Shown here: positions 24,596 to 34,912 of the stretch, in pieces
Layout of the letters: each line of letters opens with the position of its first letter
How positions within the stretch are numbered: the stretch's first letter is position 1
Source of the DNA: Fonsecaea monophora
Taxonomy: Eukaryota > Ascomycota > Eurotiomycetes > Chaetothyriales > Herpotrichiellaceae
Length of the DNA stretch: 64,000 nt
Direction of reading: 5' to 3'
NCBI RefSeq assembly: GCF_001642475.1
Contig: NW_019174050.1
Coordinates: 35,163 to 99,162, forward strand
The notes under the pieces: model-generated
Seen by the model: the letters and a program-made list of their open reading frames with translations, nothing else
Told to the model about the DNA's origin: nothing
The model's database searches: none
Translations under genes and position numbers: made by a program

Positions 24596-25799
24596 GGCTG
24601 GAGGGATCGCCTCATTCGATGTTGACGACGATGATGTCTACAAGGTGGAGACACTGACTCCGGCACGCGATATTCACACCGCTCGAGACCCTAATTGTCG
24701 GCTACACATCGACGAATGAGACGTACAACTAGGGAGCTCATAGCTCGGTAATTGATACTTCCAAGGCATGGAAGGATCTGCTATTAGTATTGGGAGGGCA
24801 TTGGGATGGAAGTTATGAACACAACAAAATCATTCGGCACTTTGCAATTTAGGCATGGTGCCTAATCTAGGGCGGCTGGGATGGGAACTGCTGTTTGATG
24901 AGGGTTTTCATACAACAACCAGGGAGGGGGCATTTGGGAAGGGATGAACGCCGTTACGAACACTCTGAAATGCGTTGTCGAGCGTCTGGAAGTTTTTCTT
25001 TCTTTTTTTGGATTGGGTCCCCTATGCACATAACTTATTACTTGTGTACTTGAGAGAAAAGGGAAAGGTTGTTCAGGATATGGCTATCCTCTGGAAATAT
25101 GGCTTCTTTTTATGGTCCAGCAGTTGGTTCGGTCGCTGTCGATGGTGTTGAGAGTGAGAGGAGCAACACGGAGGGTTTGAGATCAGCTTTGAGGGAGCTG
25201 AAGAAGCGATCAGCAGGGGACGGACAGCACAGGACGGTACAGGTACATGACAGGACAATAGGGCAGAGACAGCACAGCGCAGAGCAGAGCTACAGGTTCC
25301 TAAAGAGACGACTATGACTTTGTTTCTCTCCCGCCTTGGTTGTTTCAAGTTTGTGGCCAATATGTTTGTCGCAGCCGTGGTACAGCATGCCATGCCATGC
25401 ATATTATGCGGTATTTGTAACCAAAAGGGGTTCTCATGCCGCCACGCTCGCGGTTCTCGACAACAATCCAATAAAAGACCAGCACTTGATATCAAATTCG
25501 TCCTTTTCCTCCTTCCGTTTTAGTGTCGCTATCTGGGTTCAGCCTCATCCTCCAAGCCACAACTGGGAGACGTGGGGCTGCTATATACGAGGTACATGAT
25601 CGGCGTCTGCTATGACCGCATTACTACCCAGAGGTCAGGATCGCAAACTTGGATTCGGATGGTAAATGGCTGATCGACTACATTTCTCCGAGCATTACTC
25701 CGAGTACCATGGTACGTAGACAGGAATAAGACCTTAGTACTACTGCCTCCTTCATCAACCTTTGAGATTTCCGAGAAAAAGACAGAGTCTTCTTTCCAA
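24596..25799. other. intergenic: 3' UTR of acyA and promoter of the GH31 gene
   Basis: A 1.2-kb stretch with no convincing gene. It includes CAGGACAG/GCAGAGC-like degenerate repeats around 25220-25290. Confidence 0.4.
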
Positions 25800-28283
25800 A
25801 TGAAACACTATCACTTTGAAAGCAAGCCAGTGGCTCATGCCGATGCTATCGTCTCGGGACCTCATTACCGCTTCACTGTCCTCACCGACCGTCTGATTCG
25901 GTACGAATGGTCTTATGACGGCAAATTCGAAGATCGAGCTTCGACTTTTGCCATCAACCGTGAGTTTCCTGTGCCCAAGTTCCAGGTGGTCGACAGGCCA
26001 GATGAACTCGAGATCATCAATGATCATTTCCATCTGAGCTACGACAAGAAGCGGTTCAGCGCGAGTGGACTATTGTGCAGCTTCTCAGCCAAGGTCACTC
26101 TCTGGGGAGCGCAATGGCGATTCGATGCTCAACCCAGCCATGGCAGACAGGAGAACCTGGGTGGAACGGCACGGACATTGGACGAGGTTGATGGACGATG
26201 TGACATGGGCAACGGCGTGCTGTCGAGGTTTGGTTATGCCGCCCTTGACGATAGCAAGTCGATGCTGTTTGATGGTCAGGGCTTCGTGGCTGGTCGACGA
26301 CCTGGTGATCGGATTGATGGATATCTCTTCTGCCACGGTCACGATTACAAGGGCGCCATCAGGGACTTTTACGCCGTCAGCGGCAAACAGCCCTTACTTC
26401 CCCGCTGGGCGCTCGGGAATTGGTGGTCGAGATACTACAAGTACCGTCAGGACGAGTACATTGGCCTGATGGACCAATTCAAGAGCAAAGAGGTTCCCTT
26501 GTCGGTCGCGGTGGTGGATATGGATTGGCACATGGTGGACGATCCTCGCGTCCCTCATGCTGGATGGACGGGTTATACCTGGGACAAGAAGCTGTTCCCC
26601 GATCCCGCCACGTTTGGACGGGAGATTCACAGTCGGAACCTGAAGATCACCCTCAACGACCACCCGCACTCGGGCATCCATTCGCATGAAGATTCGTACG
26701 AGGACATGGCCAAGTTCCTGAGCCACGACACCTCTCAGAAGAATCCTATCCTGTTTGATCCGACGACTCCCAAGTTTATGGAAGCGTATCTGGGGATTCT
26801 CCACCGGAGTATAGAGAAGATTGCCTGTGATTTCTGGTGGATTGACTGGCAACAGGGCTCTCATACCAAAGTGCCGGGAATTGACCCGTTGTGGTTGCTC
26901 AATCACTTCCATTTCCTCGACAACGCCCTGGATGGCAAACGCCCGCTCATCTTTTCGCGATATGCCGGCCCAGGCAGCCATCGCTATCCCGTGGGGTTCT
27001 CGGGGGACACGGTGACAACATGGGCCTCGCTGGAGTTTCAGCCCGAGTTCACCGCCACGGCGTCCAACATCGGGTACGGCTGGTGGAGTCACGACATTGG
27101 CGGCCACTTCCACGGGAAACGCGACGACGAGCTGGTCACGCGCTGGGTGCAGTTTGGCGTCTTCAGCCCCATCATGCGTCTGCATTCCTCCAACTCGAGG
27201 TGGACGTCCAAGGAGCCCTGGCTGTATCGGGAGGAGAGCGAACATGTCATCGAGACATTCATGCGCCTTCGACACCGTATGATCCCGTACCTCTACACGT
27301 GCAACGTCCGCGCCTCGACCCAGGACGAGCCCCTCATGCAGCCCATGTACTGGCTCTTCCCCGAGCGCGGCGAGGCTTACCAGGTGCCGAACCAGTACTT
27401 CTTTGGTTCGGAGCTCATGGTGGCGCCGATCGTGAAGCCACGGGACCGGCGGACGAATCTGGCCTGCGTCAAGGCCTGGTTGCCGCCCATGCACCGCCAC
27501 GTGGACATTTTCACGGGCACCGTCTACGACGGGAACAGGGAACTCAACATGTACCGCCCGTTGCACGAGATCCCCGTGTTGGCGCACGAGGGCAGCATCA
27601 TCCCCCTGGACGCGAACCGGACGCCCGGCAACGGTGGGCTCAACCCAGAGCACTTTGAGGTTCTCGTGGTGATTGGCCGCGATGGGCAGACGTCCGTCGT
27701 CGAGGATCCTGCCGACGACGACAACTCGGATCAAGCCAAGAAAGAGACTCTTCCTCAGACCGCAGGCGAGCGCACTTCCCTGATCCAATGGAACCAGGCC
27801 AAGGGCGAACTCACGGCTCATATCACGCACGGGCGGACGTGGAGCTTCCGCTTCCTCGCCGTCACCGAGACGCCCAAGGAACTCAAAGTCACGGTCGACG
27901 GCCAAGACCGCACCAGGGACACCGGCGTCTCCATCTCAAAATTCCCCGACACGCCCTCGATGCTCGTGCACGTCCCTTCCCCTCAAGCTTCCCCGGCCGC
28001 GCGCACCGACACGTACACCATCACCGTGTCTCTCTCCGGCGAACGCGGCGGCGGCGGCGACCCGCAACTGAGCGTGCTGGACCACAAGCCGCGCATCGAG
28101 AAGCTGCTGCTCGACTACCAGACCGAGTTCGACGTCAAGGACAAGATCTGGAGCATCGTCGACGACAGGGACAGCGCCATCAACGTCAAGATGGGCAAGT
28201 TGATGAGTCTTGGCATCGACGAGTCCCTGACCGGGCCGGTGGCAGAGTTGATTTTGAGTGATGTCCGAGGCATGCATTTGTGA
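25800..28283 (+). CDS. glycoside hydrolase family 31 (alpha-glucosidase/alpha-xylosidase-like), intracellular
   Basis: A single-exon 827-aa protein with the GH31 arrangement: N-terminal beta-sandwich (about 1-190), catalytic barrel (from about 200; LPRWALGNWWSRYYKY, AVVDMDWHM) and C-terminal beta domains. The probable nucleophile is Asp349 in FWWIDWQQG, and the probable acid/base is Asp403 in FSGDT. Other conserved pieces are IGGHFHG, the HSSNSRW loop and the MRLRHRMIPYLYT helix. No signal peptide is present, so it probably acts on intracellular or imported alpha-glycosides. The nucleophile context differs from the WxDMNE of classical alpha-glucosidases, so the substrate should not be assumed. 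The 3' half is GC-rich and carries a 503-codon antisense frame that is a composition artefact. Convergent with the epoxide hydrolase gene. Confidence 0.94.
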   Translation: MKHYHFESKPVAHADAIVSGPHYRFTVLTDRLIRYEWSYDGKFEDRASTFAINREFPVPKFQVVDRPDELEIINDHFHLSYDKKRFSASGLLCSFSAKVTLWGAQWRFDAQPSHGRQENLGGTARTLDEVDGRCDMGNGVLSRFGYAALDDSKSMLFDGQGFVAGRRPGDRIDGYLFCHGHDYKGAIRDFYAVSGKQPLLPRWALGNWWSRYYKYRQDEYIGLMDQFKSKEVPLSVAVVDMDWHMVDDPRVPHAGWTGYTWDKKLFPDPATFGREIHSRNLKITLNDHPHSGIHSHEDSYEDMAKFLSHDTSQKNPILFDPTTPKFMEAYLGILHRSIEKIACDFWWIDWQQGSHTKVPGIDPLWLLNHFHFLDNALDGKRPLIFSRYAGPGSHRYPVGFSGDTVTTWASLEFQPEFTATASNIGYGWWSHDIGGHFHGKRDDELVTRWVQFGVFSPIMRLHSSNSRWTSKEPWLYREESEHVIETFMRLRHRMIPYLYTCNVRASTQDEPLMQPMYWLFPERGEAYQVPNQYFFGSELMVAPIVKPRDRRTNLACVKAWLPPMHRHVDIFTGTVYDGNRELNMYRPLHEIPVLAHEGSIIPLDANRTPGNGGLNPEHFEVLVVIGRDGQTSVVEDPADDDNSDQAKKETLPQTAGERTSLIQWNQAKGELTAHITHGRTWSFRFLAVTETPKELKVTVDGQDRTRDTGVSISKFPDTPSMLVHVPSPQASPAARTDTYTITVSLSGERGGGGDPQLSVLDHKPRIEKLLLDYQTEFDVKDKIWSIVDDRDSAINVKMGKLMSLGIDESLTGPVAELILSDVRGMHL

Positions 28284-28826
28284 CGAAGTCGATGAGTTAG
28301 TGATGGAGTGAGTGAGGAGGAGTTTGAACTTGTAAAGGAGGATTGCTGGTGCGGAGGGAGTGAGTACTCTCTCAGAATGTCAGAGTCATGGACTTGTGGT
28401 TGAGGCATTGAAAAGAGAGAGATGGAGAGAGAGAGAGCTAGATAAAAGCATAGCAAAGATATAAGAGATAGACAGACAAGGGATAATCTGTGGATGATAC
28501 TCCGATACAAAAAAAAAGAGAGACAGAGGAGGTGGTCTCTTTCCATGCATGAACAGTGTGCGCATGTGTGCTTGATACTCTTACCTATGCTTCAAAGCAA
28601 CAACGCTTTTGCAAGCAATCTCCTAAACGTCCGTCAAGACTGGTAAAGTCAGTCAATAGGATCTCTTCCGAACTCAAGTATGTGTGACAAGGTGATATGG
28701 TAGATACAGAAGATTTCTAGACAATTCTCCTTCTTCTTCTTCTTCGTTTGAATCGTCCCTCGGGAAAAAGGGGACGACGGGCCTTTTTTCATCGCCGCAA
28801 GAACATCTCTCTCTTCCCTGGGGAAT
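28284..28826. other. convergent 3' intergenic region
   Basis: A gap of 543 nt between the ends of the GH31 and epoxide hydrolase genes. It contains a GA-rich tract (about 28409-28440) and TTC triplet repeats (about 28730-28747). No gene seen. Confidence 0.5.
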
Positions 28827-29906
28827 TCACAATTTACTATCGCGGCCAAAAGTCGGAAACACCTTGGCCTCCAACCACTCGCCAATCAGGCGGTTGCAGT
28901 CCTCGGGCTTCTCCCACAGGGCCCAGTGGCCGGCGTCGACGTCCCGGCGGGTCAGGCGCGGGATGCGCTCGCCCATCTTGGCGGCCATGAAGGGTTTGAG
29001 GGCCTGGTCCTTTGTGCTGAGGACGAACAGGACCTCCTGCCGCAGCTGGGTGTCGCGGTCGGCCTGGCGGGGGTCCTTGCGCCCGTTGTCGTAGAAGTCG
29101 CGCCACTCGTTCATGTAGTTGACCTCGCGCGTGCGGTACCAGTTGAGAGGGCCGTGGACGCCGTGCCGCGCGTACTCGTCGACGTAGTAGTCGAGCTCGT
29201 CGGGGGTGAGGAGCCGCGTCGCGCCCATCCGCCGCTGCCGCGCCAGGTCAAGCCCCTTGTGCGCGTCAAAGGCCACCTCGCGCGTGTCCACAGTGCGCCC
29301 GCCGTACATGTTGACCAGGAACTGGCGGATCTCGTCCTTGGACCGCACCGCCTCCTCGATCTCCCCCGACACAAAGTGCTCCTGGTACCCGAAGTTGGGC
29401 AGCCGCTTCTGCACCAGGATCCCCAGCGGCTCGTAGCTCGCGTTGGGCGGCGAGTAGGGCGTGCAGATGCTGAACACCGCCGCGATCAGGTTCGGGTAGT
29501 ACTGGGCCACCCGGTACACGATCGACCCGCCCCAGTCGTGCCCGCCCAGGATGATCTTGCTCAGCCCCATCTGCCGGCACAGCTCGGCCAGGTCGTCGGC
29601 CGCCCGTTTGAAGCTGTAGTCCTGCAGTGTCCACTTGGGCGCGTCGGTCCGTCCGTAGCCCATCGAGTCCGGCGCCACCACGTCGAGCCCGAGCTTGGTG
29701 AAGAAGGGGATCTGGTAGCGCCAGCCCATGCTGATGTCGGGGAAGCCGTGGATCAGGAAGACGGTGCCCCGTTTCGGCACCGACCCTGACGCCGGGCTGA
29801 ACAGGTAGCCGTATGTCCTCCCGTTCAAAAACGCCGAGCGGAAAGAGACGCGCGGGTCATTCTTGACTTTGATCTTGTCGACTCTGGACTGTTGTTCGAA
29901 AGCCAT
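28827..29906 (-). CDS. alpha/beta hydrolase, soluble epoxide hydrolase type
   Basis: A single-exon 359-aa protein with alpha/beta-hydrolase fold. The oxyanion-hole motif HGFPD is at residues 53-57, the nucleophile elbow GGHDWGG places Asp124 as nucleophile, and His327 lies in AGHWALWEKPED. Lid tyrosines are likely in LNWYRTREVNY. These match epoxide hydrolases that open epoxides to diols through an alkyl-enzyme ester; haloalkane dehalogenases share the aspartate nucleophile, so this is not certain. No signal peptide is seen. The gene is markedly GC-rich, which creates long antisense frames. It is divergent from the methionine-permease-type gene at 30915. Confidence 0.9.
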   Translation of the reverse strand: MAFEQQSRVDKIKVKNDPRVSFRSAFLNGRTYGYLFSPASGSVPKRGTVFLIHGFPDISMGWRYQIPFFTKLGLDVVAPDSMGYGRTDAPKWTLQDYSFKRAADDLAELCRQMGLSKIILGGHDWGGSIVYRVAQYYPNLIAAVFSICTPYSPPNASYEPLGILVQKRLPNFGYQEHFVSGEIEEAVRSKDEIRQFLVNMYGGRTVDTREVAFDAHKGLDLARQRRMGATRLLTPDELDYYVDEYARHGVHGPLNWYRTREVNYMNEWRDFYDNGRKDPRQADRDTQLRQEVLFVLSTKDQALKPFMAAKMGERIPRLTRRDVDAGHWALWEKPEDCNRLIGEWLEAKVFPTFGRDSKL

Positions 29907-30914
29907 GGTGGAGATGCACGTATTCGTGAGGCTTTTGTCCCTTCACCTGTGTCTTTATCCAAATACTGACGTGATTATATACACACCTCTGACCCTGGCT
30001 CGGTTGACAGAATGCTGGACTTGCTCCGTCTAGACGGATCTGGACGTTGCCCTCGGTTCACGGTCCAATTGCAAAACTTCCCCCACTTTCAATAGTCAAA
30101 GATGTTGACTCGTGCTAATTTCCCTCGCAATGATGACTTATCAAGAGGAGAGAAGATGATGAGAGCTGAGTTGACATAAATATGCTGGTTACCTCCTGTT
30201 GCTCTCGGTGTAAGCATGTCAGTCTTGCTAGTTAGTTTAGAGCAAACAACCGAGGCTTAGATATCGACACGTGACTAGATACCCCATGTACATCTTTTTG
30301 CGGGGGAGCTTGGCATCCTGGAAGTTGCCGAGTGGTCCGCTGATGCCGCTGTTTATCCGGGTGACTAATCTTGGCTTGGCAATTGCTGTGCCCAACAAGA
30401 CTCACCTCATCAGGCTGTCACATGTCTAGCTGTCTTGGTCGAATGACGGCAGCTTGGGGGAAAAGACGAACCATGTATAACTCTGCCCAACCTGCCTTAT
30501 CGCAAAGCACATTGGGAAGGAGTAGAATGCGTTCTCATCCTGTGCCTTTGCGGGAATATTATCTGACCTGGCCGTGCTGCCGTGTCAGGAATGTCAGCCC
30601 CTGAGATAAGAGGTTATGGCGTGATGCAGGCCCCGGATGAGCAAGTCCAATCATCTCCCTACTGGCCACATCGCCGTGACGCGACTGACCCGCGGACTGA
30701 TGCGATACATCCGATCAAATATTATATTGACATGTCGACATACGTCCCAGCGTGTCAAGTTTGTCAGCACGGGGCTGCCTGTGCAGTAGCATGTTTCGCC
30801 CTCTGCCGGTTTGCACAATCCCAGCCTTCCTTTATATGCCGCTGCGCTGTGGTCGTCTTGTCGTTCAGGTCAGCCTGAAGAGCGCCGTTCATCACTCGTG
30901 AATTTGTTTGGTTT
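29907..30914. promoter_or_regulatory. divergent promoter region (epoxide hydrolase / permease)
   Basis: A 1.0-kb intergenic region between divergently transcribed genes. It is AT-richer than the flanking coding sequence and has no credible open frame. Confidence 0.45.
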
Positions 30915-32633
30915 ATGGCTCCCGAGATGCAGGACCTCGAAACGTCGCCTCTCTTATCCCCCAACCCAGAGCAGGGCTCGGTGCACGATTCGGAGAGCCT
31001 CGTGTCGACTACAGCAAAGGATGAGAGAAATATTGACAACGATGTGCTGCCAGAAACATCGACGGCGGGGAGGAACATTGGTTGGGGCAGCGCCTACATC
31101 CTCGTCATCTCTCGAGTCATCGGATCAGGCATTTTCGCCATGCCTGGAACCATTGTCCAGAATGTAGGCAGTCCTGGCCTAGCTCTGGTCCTGTGGGTTA
31201 TTGGAGCCATCGTTGCGTGGGCTGGACTAGCCATCGACATGGAGTATGGATGCATGCTTCCACGCTCAGGCGGAGTAAAAGTGTATCTGGAATATACCTT
31301 TCGCAAGCCGCGGTTCCTCACCTCGACTCTGGTTGCTGTTCAAGCTGTCCTCCTCGGGTTCACGGCAAGCAATTGTATCGTCTTTGCAAAATACACCATT
31401 TTTGCCGCCGGCGCCACTCCCAACGACCTGAATACCAAATTACTCGCAGTCGGACTACTGACCTGGATCACCGTCGTACACAGCTGTTTCTACAAGACAG
31501 GAATCTGGATTCAGAATGTCCTCGGTTGGGTCAAGGTTGGGCTGATCGTGTTCATGATCCTGACTGGATTATTCGTGGTTTTATTTCGGCCTCACACCTC
31601 ACCCAGCAGCATCCCGGACCCCGCCTCGGCCACAGCATGGGATGACCTGTGGACTGGCTCCGATTGGGCGTGGAATACTTTGTCGACGGCATTTTTCAAG
31701 ATTCTCTACTCGTATGCAGGACTCAGCAACGTCAACAATGTCCTCAACGAGGTAAAGAACCCTGTGCGAACTCTCAAAACGGTCGGACCAGCTGCGCTGT
31801 TGACGGCTTGTACGATGTATGTGCTGGTCAATGTCGCATATCTCTCGGTGGTGCCACTTGAGGAGGTCAAGCGCAGCAGAGAGCTCATAGCAGCTCTTTT
31901 CTTCGAGCGAGTCTTTGGAGCTGGCTTTGGCAACAAGTTCCTTCCTCTTGCCATCGCTCTCAGCGCTGTAGGGAATGTCATGGTGGTCACCTTTAGCCTG
32001 GTATGTATCCTCTCCACCTAGCTATGAACGTCCTAACGATTTGCCAGGCTCGAGTCAATCAGGAAGTTGCTCGGCAAGGGTTTCTTCCTTTTTCAGAGAT
32101 CCTGGCTTCTTCCAAACCCTTTGGTGCTCCCCTTGGTGGTCTCATTGTCCACTACGTGCCATCTGTGTTGGTCATTGTTCTCCCGCCTTCTGCTACGGTG
32201 TACGCTTTCATTGCAGATGTCGAAGGCTACGCAGGACAGTTTTTCGCGCTTGCTGTTGGTGCTGGCTTGATCATTCTCCGCACCAAGAAGCCCGATCTCC
32301 GGCGACCATTCAAAGCTTGGATTCCGGCTGTTTGGTTCAGAATCATCCTGTCTGTGGCGTTGATTGGTGCTCCGCTGTTCCCTTCCAGCAAAGGAGCTTC
32401 AGATGTCAATTTCTTCTATGCTACATATGCCTTGGTTGGGATTGCAATGTAAGCAGCTTCTATGCCCCAAAACGCCATATACTGACCATATTTATAGTCT
32501 TGTTTTCGGACTCGTCTATTGGTTTGTGTGGACCATTGCATTACCTCACTATAGAGGCTATAGGCTGGAGGAAGAAGCGGACGTGCTCGGTGACGGGACA
32601 ACAATCACGAAACTCGTCCGCAAGGAATTATAA
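30915..32633 (+). CDS. amino-acid permease, high-affinity methionine permease (MUP1/LAT-like) family
   Basis: Exons 30915-32000, 32048-32448 and 32498-32633 (introns 47 and 49 nt, with CTAAC and CTGAC branch sites) give 540 aa. A hydrophilic N-terminus of about 55 residues is followed by about 12 membrane segments. The first carries the APC-superfamily substrate motif ISRVIGSGIFAMPG, and a later conserved stretch is YAGLSNVNNVLNEVKNP. These features match the fungal branch that includes yeast Mup1/Mup3, plasma-membrane proton-coupled amino-acid importers. Methionine as substrate is family-based inference; other neutral amino acids are possible. The short C-terminal tail ends in a lysine-bearing KLVRKEL. 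The oxygenase gene follows 336 nt downstream on the same strand. Confidence 0.9.
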
Positions 32634-32968
32634 TCAGTGCACTGTATTGATAAGCATACGGGACGCCGATTGGAAGATCATGAAACAATCACTCTGAATA
32701 CTTCGCTTCACTGAACATAAGACTGTGAACGCCTGAGCAATTGGAGGCACATCATCCAATGGCATAGATGCCCATTCGCCTCGGGTATTGGTAAACACAC
32801 GTTTTGGATGGCTTACCCCACACTCCATCTGAGCATCGCGTGTATAGAACCCGGGATGGCGTGCTATCTGACAAATCAGGAAATACTGTGGCCTGGACCA
32901 TAAGTACAGGGTGCCCTTCACTTGTCGGCACAGCTCCGAGAACTATCCAGCAAGCGAAAGCGACAACA
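32634..32968. other. short intergenic gap
   Basis: A gap of 335 nt between tandem genes that must contain the permease 3' UTR and the oxygenase promoter. The oxygenase frame is open upstream of its ATG to 32804, so a longer N-terminus cannot be fully excluded. Confidence 0.4.
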
Positions 32969-33950
32969 ATGGCATCAGCAGCAGTTCAACAACCCGGCGG
33001 TCACTCGACCTCGTTCGAACCTTTGACGGCGCAACTGAAGAGTACTTCGGTGCCTCAACAGGAGAAACACCATGTCCATACCCAGTTGAACTATCACAAG
33101 GATTCTGAGGATGGAAGCCCACCGCCTCCAACTTATGTTGGCAAGCCAGAGACCTACGAAAGACCAATCCAACCAGTCGATGTTACGGTACATGACATTC
33201 GAGGCGAGGAAAGTAACTATACGCTTGACAAGAGTGGCTTTGAGATTTACCGTCACACGAGTGTCGAAAAGGACTTTCTTGATGATGACCAGATCAAGGC
33301 ACAATACTACCCGGAGATCGAACAGTTGTTGAAGGATGCGTGAGTGATAATACCCTGGAATATACCACCCCCGACCTTCTAGCTGACAATGGCTGGTTGA
33401 TAGCACTGGGGCCTCTCGTGTTTTGATCTTTGACCACACGATCCGTCGAGCCTATCAGGACGAACGAGGGAATCCCACTACACCTCCTCTTCGCGGGCCC
33501 GTGAACCGCGTCCACATCGATCAGAGCTACAGCGCCGCCAAGTCGCGGGTTCCATTCCACCTCCCCGACGAGGCCGAAGCCTTGCTCAAGACGCGCTACC
33601 AGATCATCAACGTCTGGCGACCGATCAAGACCATCCTCAAGGACCCCCTCGCCGTCGCTGAGGCCCACTCGGTGCCAGACTCGGACCTGATCGGCGTCGG
33701 TCTCATCTACCACAACCGCAAGGGCGAGACCTACACGGTGCGACCCAACCCGGAGCACAAGTGGCACTACCTGTACGGCCAGACACCGGAGGAGGTCCTC
33801 TTGATCAAGTGCTTTGACTCAAAGTTGGACGGACGAGCCAGGAGAGTGCCACACACTGCGTTTGTGAACCCGGAGACGGTCAATGAATACCCACGAGAGT
33901 CGATCGAGGTGCGATGTTTGGTCTTCCATGAGGATCAGACCGCTGAATAA
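32969..33950 (+). CDS. CmcJ/AsaB/GA4-desaturase-like oxygenase
   Basis: Exons 32969-33339 and 33404-33950 (intron 64 nt, GTGAGT donor, CTGAC branch) give 305 aa. The spliced junction reads ATGASRVLIFDHTIRR, a hallmark of this fungal family. Further conserved pieces are NRVHIDQSY, a His-x-Asp pair suited to iron binding, NVWRPIKTI, and GETYTVRPNPEHKWHYLYG. Relatives include AsaB, CmcJ/NvfI-like enzymes and gibberellin GA4-desaturase-like proteins, most of them implicated in hydroxylation or desaturation in secondary metabolism. No other biosynthetic backbone gene is visible nearby, so a stand-alone role is possible. Start chosen at the ATG beginning MASAAVQQ. Confidence 0.87.
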
Positions 33951-34912
33951 ACCGAGAAGTTGGGGGAATATATGTCAGCCAGTCAGATCTAGCTTCAGTA
34001 CTGATATGAAACTATATGATTAGCAAGATATCTCCACCGTACCAGCGATAGTCTGATGCGTATCTGTCTAATGGTCAAACGTTAACTTGTAACTGTCATC
34101 CACTCTAAAAAGTTCAATTCCCAATTCCCCAATGATGCCGTTTCGCCGTTGACATTTCAATCCGTCGAGGTTTGCCTCGGTTTTTGCTGCCCAAATCCTC
34201 CACCACGACGAAACGATCGACATGTCCACTTACTTGATATACTGGTGCCGGGGTGACTGGGTGAAGTTGTACGACGAGTACGACGGCGCCGCTTAGATTT
34301 GTCTGCCAAGCCTGCGCCACGAGGCGGTGTCAGTCACATGACTGCGCTTGACTGCATCAGGCCCAGAGAATGATGCGTTGAGCCCCCCAGCCACAGTCTT
34401 GGTGGCCACGATCCCTCCCTCGCTCCCCTCCCCTCCCCCTCCCCCTCTACTACTTGTAGCCAAGGCATCAACCAACTTGCCAAACTGCGCCCCCCCGCCG
34501 TTGTGGAGTGATTTTACAAGCATTCGCCCATTCCCGTCCGTTTATCAAACGCGCCTTTTCCGCCGGTGCACCTTCTCTCCAACGTGCTGCGTCATCCCTA
34601 GATTCTCGCACGGTGATTCTGCCTTGGCTCTGCCCTTTTGTCTTCCCTTTGTTACGGCCCGCATTTCTCTCGACGGATAAGGGGGGTTGTTCTGGGAAGG
34701 GGGCCCTAAAACTAATATATTATTTATCTCCGAGCTCAAAAGGCAAACCTGCTTGGCCTTTTCCTCATCGTTCCCTTTTCCTGCGATACCACACCAGTAA
34801 TCAAAGCGAACCTCTTCTCTTTCCATTTTTATCTGCCAATTCTCGGCGCAAACTCAGTCGAGGCAGTCGAGATCACAAGTCTCCTAATCCGACCTCTACA
34901 TACACGGCGCAA
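33951..34912. promoter_or_regulatory. upstream region of annexin gene
   Basis: A 0.96-kb intergenic region. The annexin frame is open upstream to 34508, but the sequence there is low-complexity and pyrimidine-rich, typical of a leader. A strong C-run cluster at 34425-34445 lies about 470 nt before the ATG. Confidence 0.45.
34425..34445 (-). other. potential G-quadruplex with 1-nt loops
   Basis: On the minus strand, four G-runs of 5, 5, 4 and 4 bases are separated by single-nucleotide loops, the most stable class of G4 motif. On the plus strand this is a C-rich tract in the presumed annexin promoter. Confidence 0.65.

Noticed and set aside
26394..27905. 503-codon minus-strand frame opposite the GH31 gene
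   Set aside because: It overlaps a well-supported GH31 coding region; Arg/His/Val/Gly-rich composition without family motifs marks it as a GC-driven antisense shadow.
28926..29789. 287-codon plus-strand frame opposite the epoxide hydrolase
   Set aside because: Antisense shadow in a GC-rich gene; the minus strand has the complete catalytic motifs.
34508..34912. N-terminal extension of the annexin
   Set aside because: Low-complexity leader-like sequence; the conserved annexin tail starts at the ATG at 34913.
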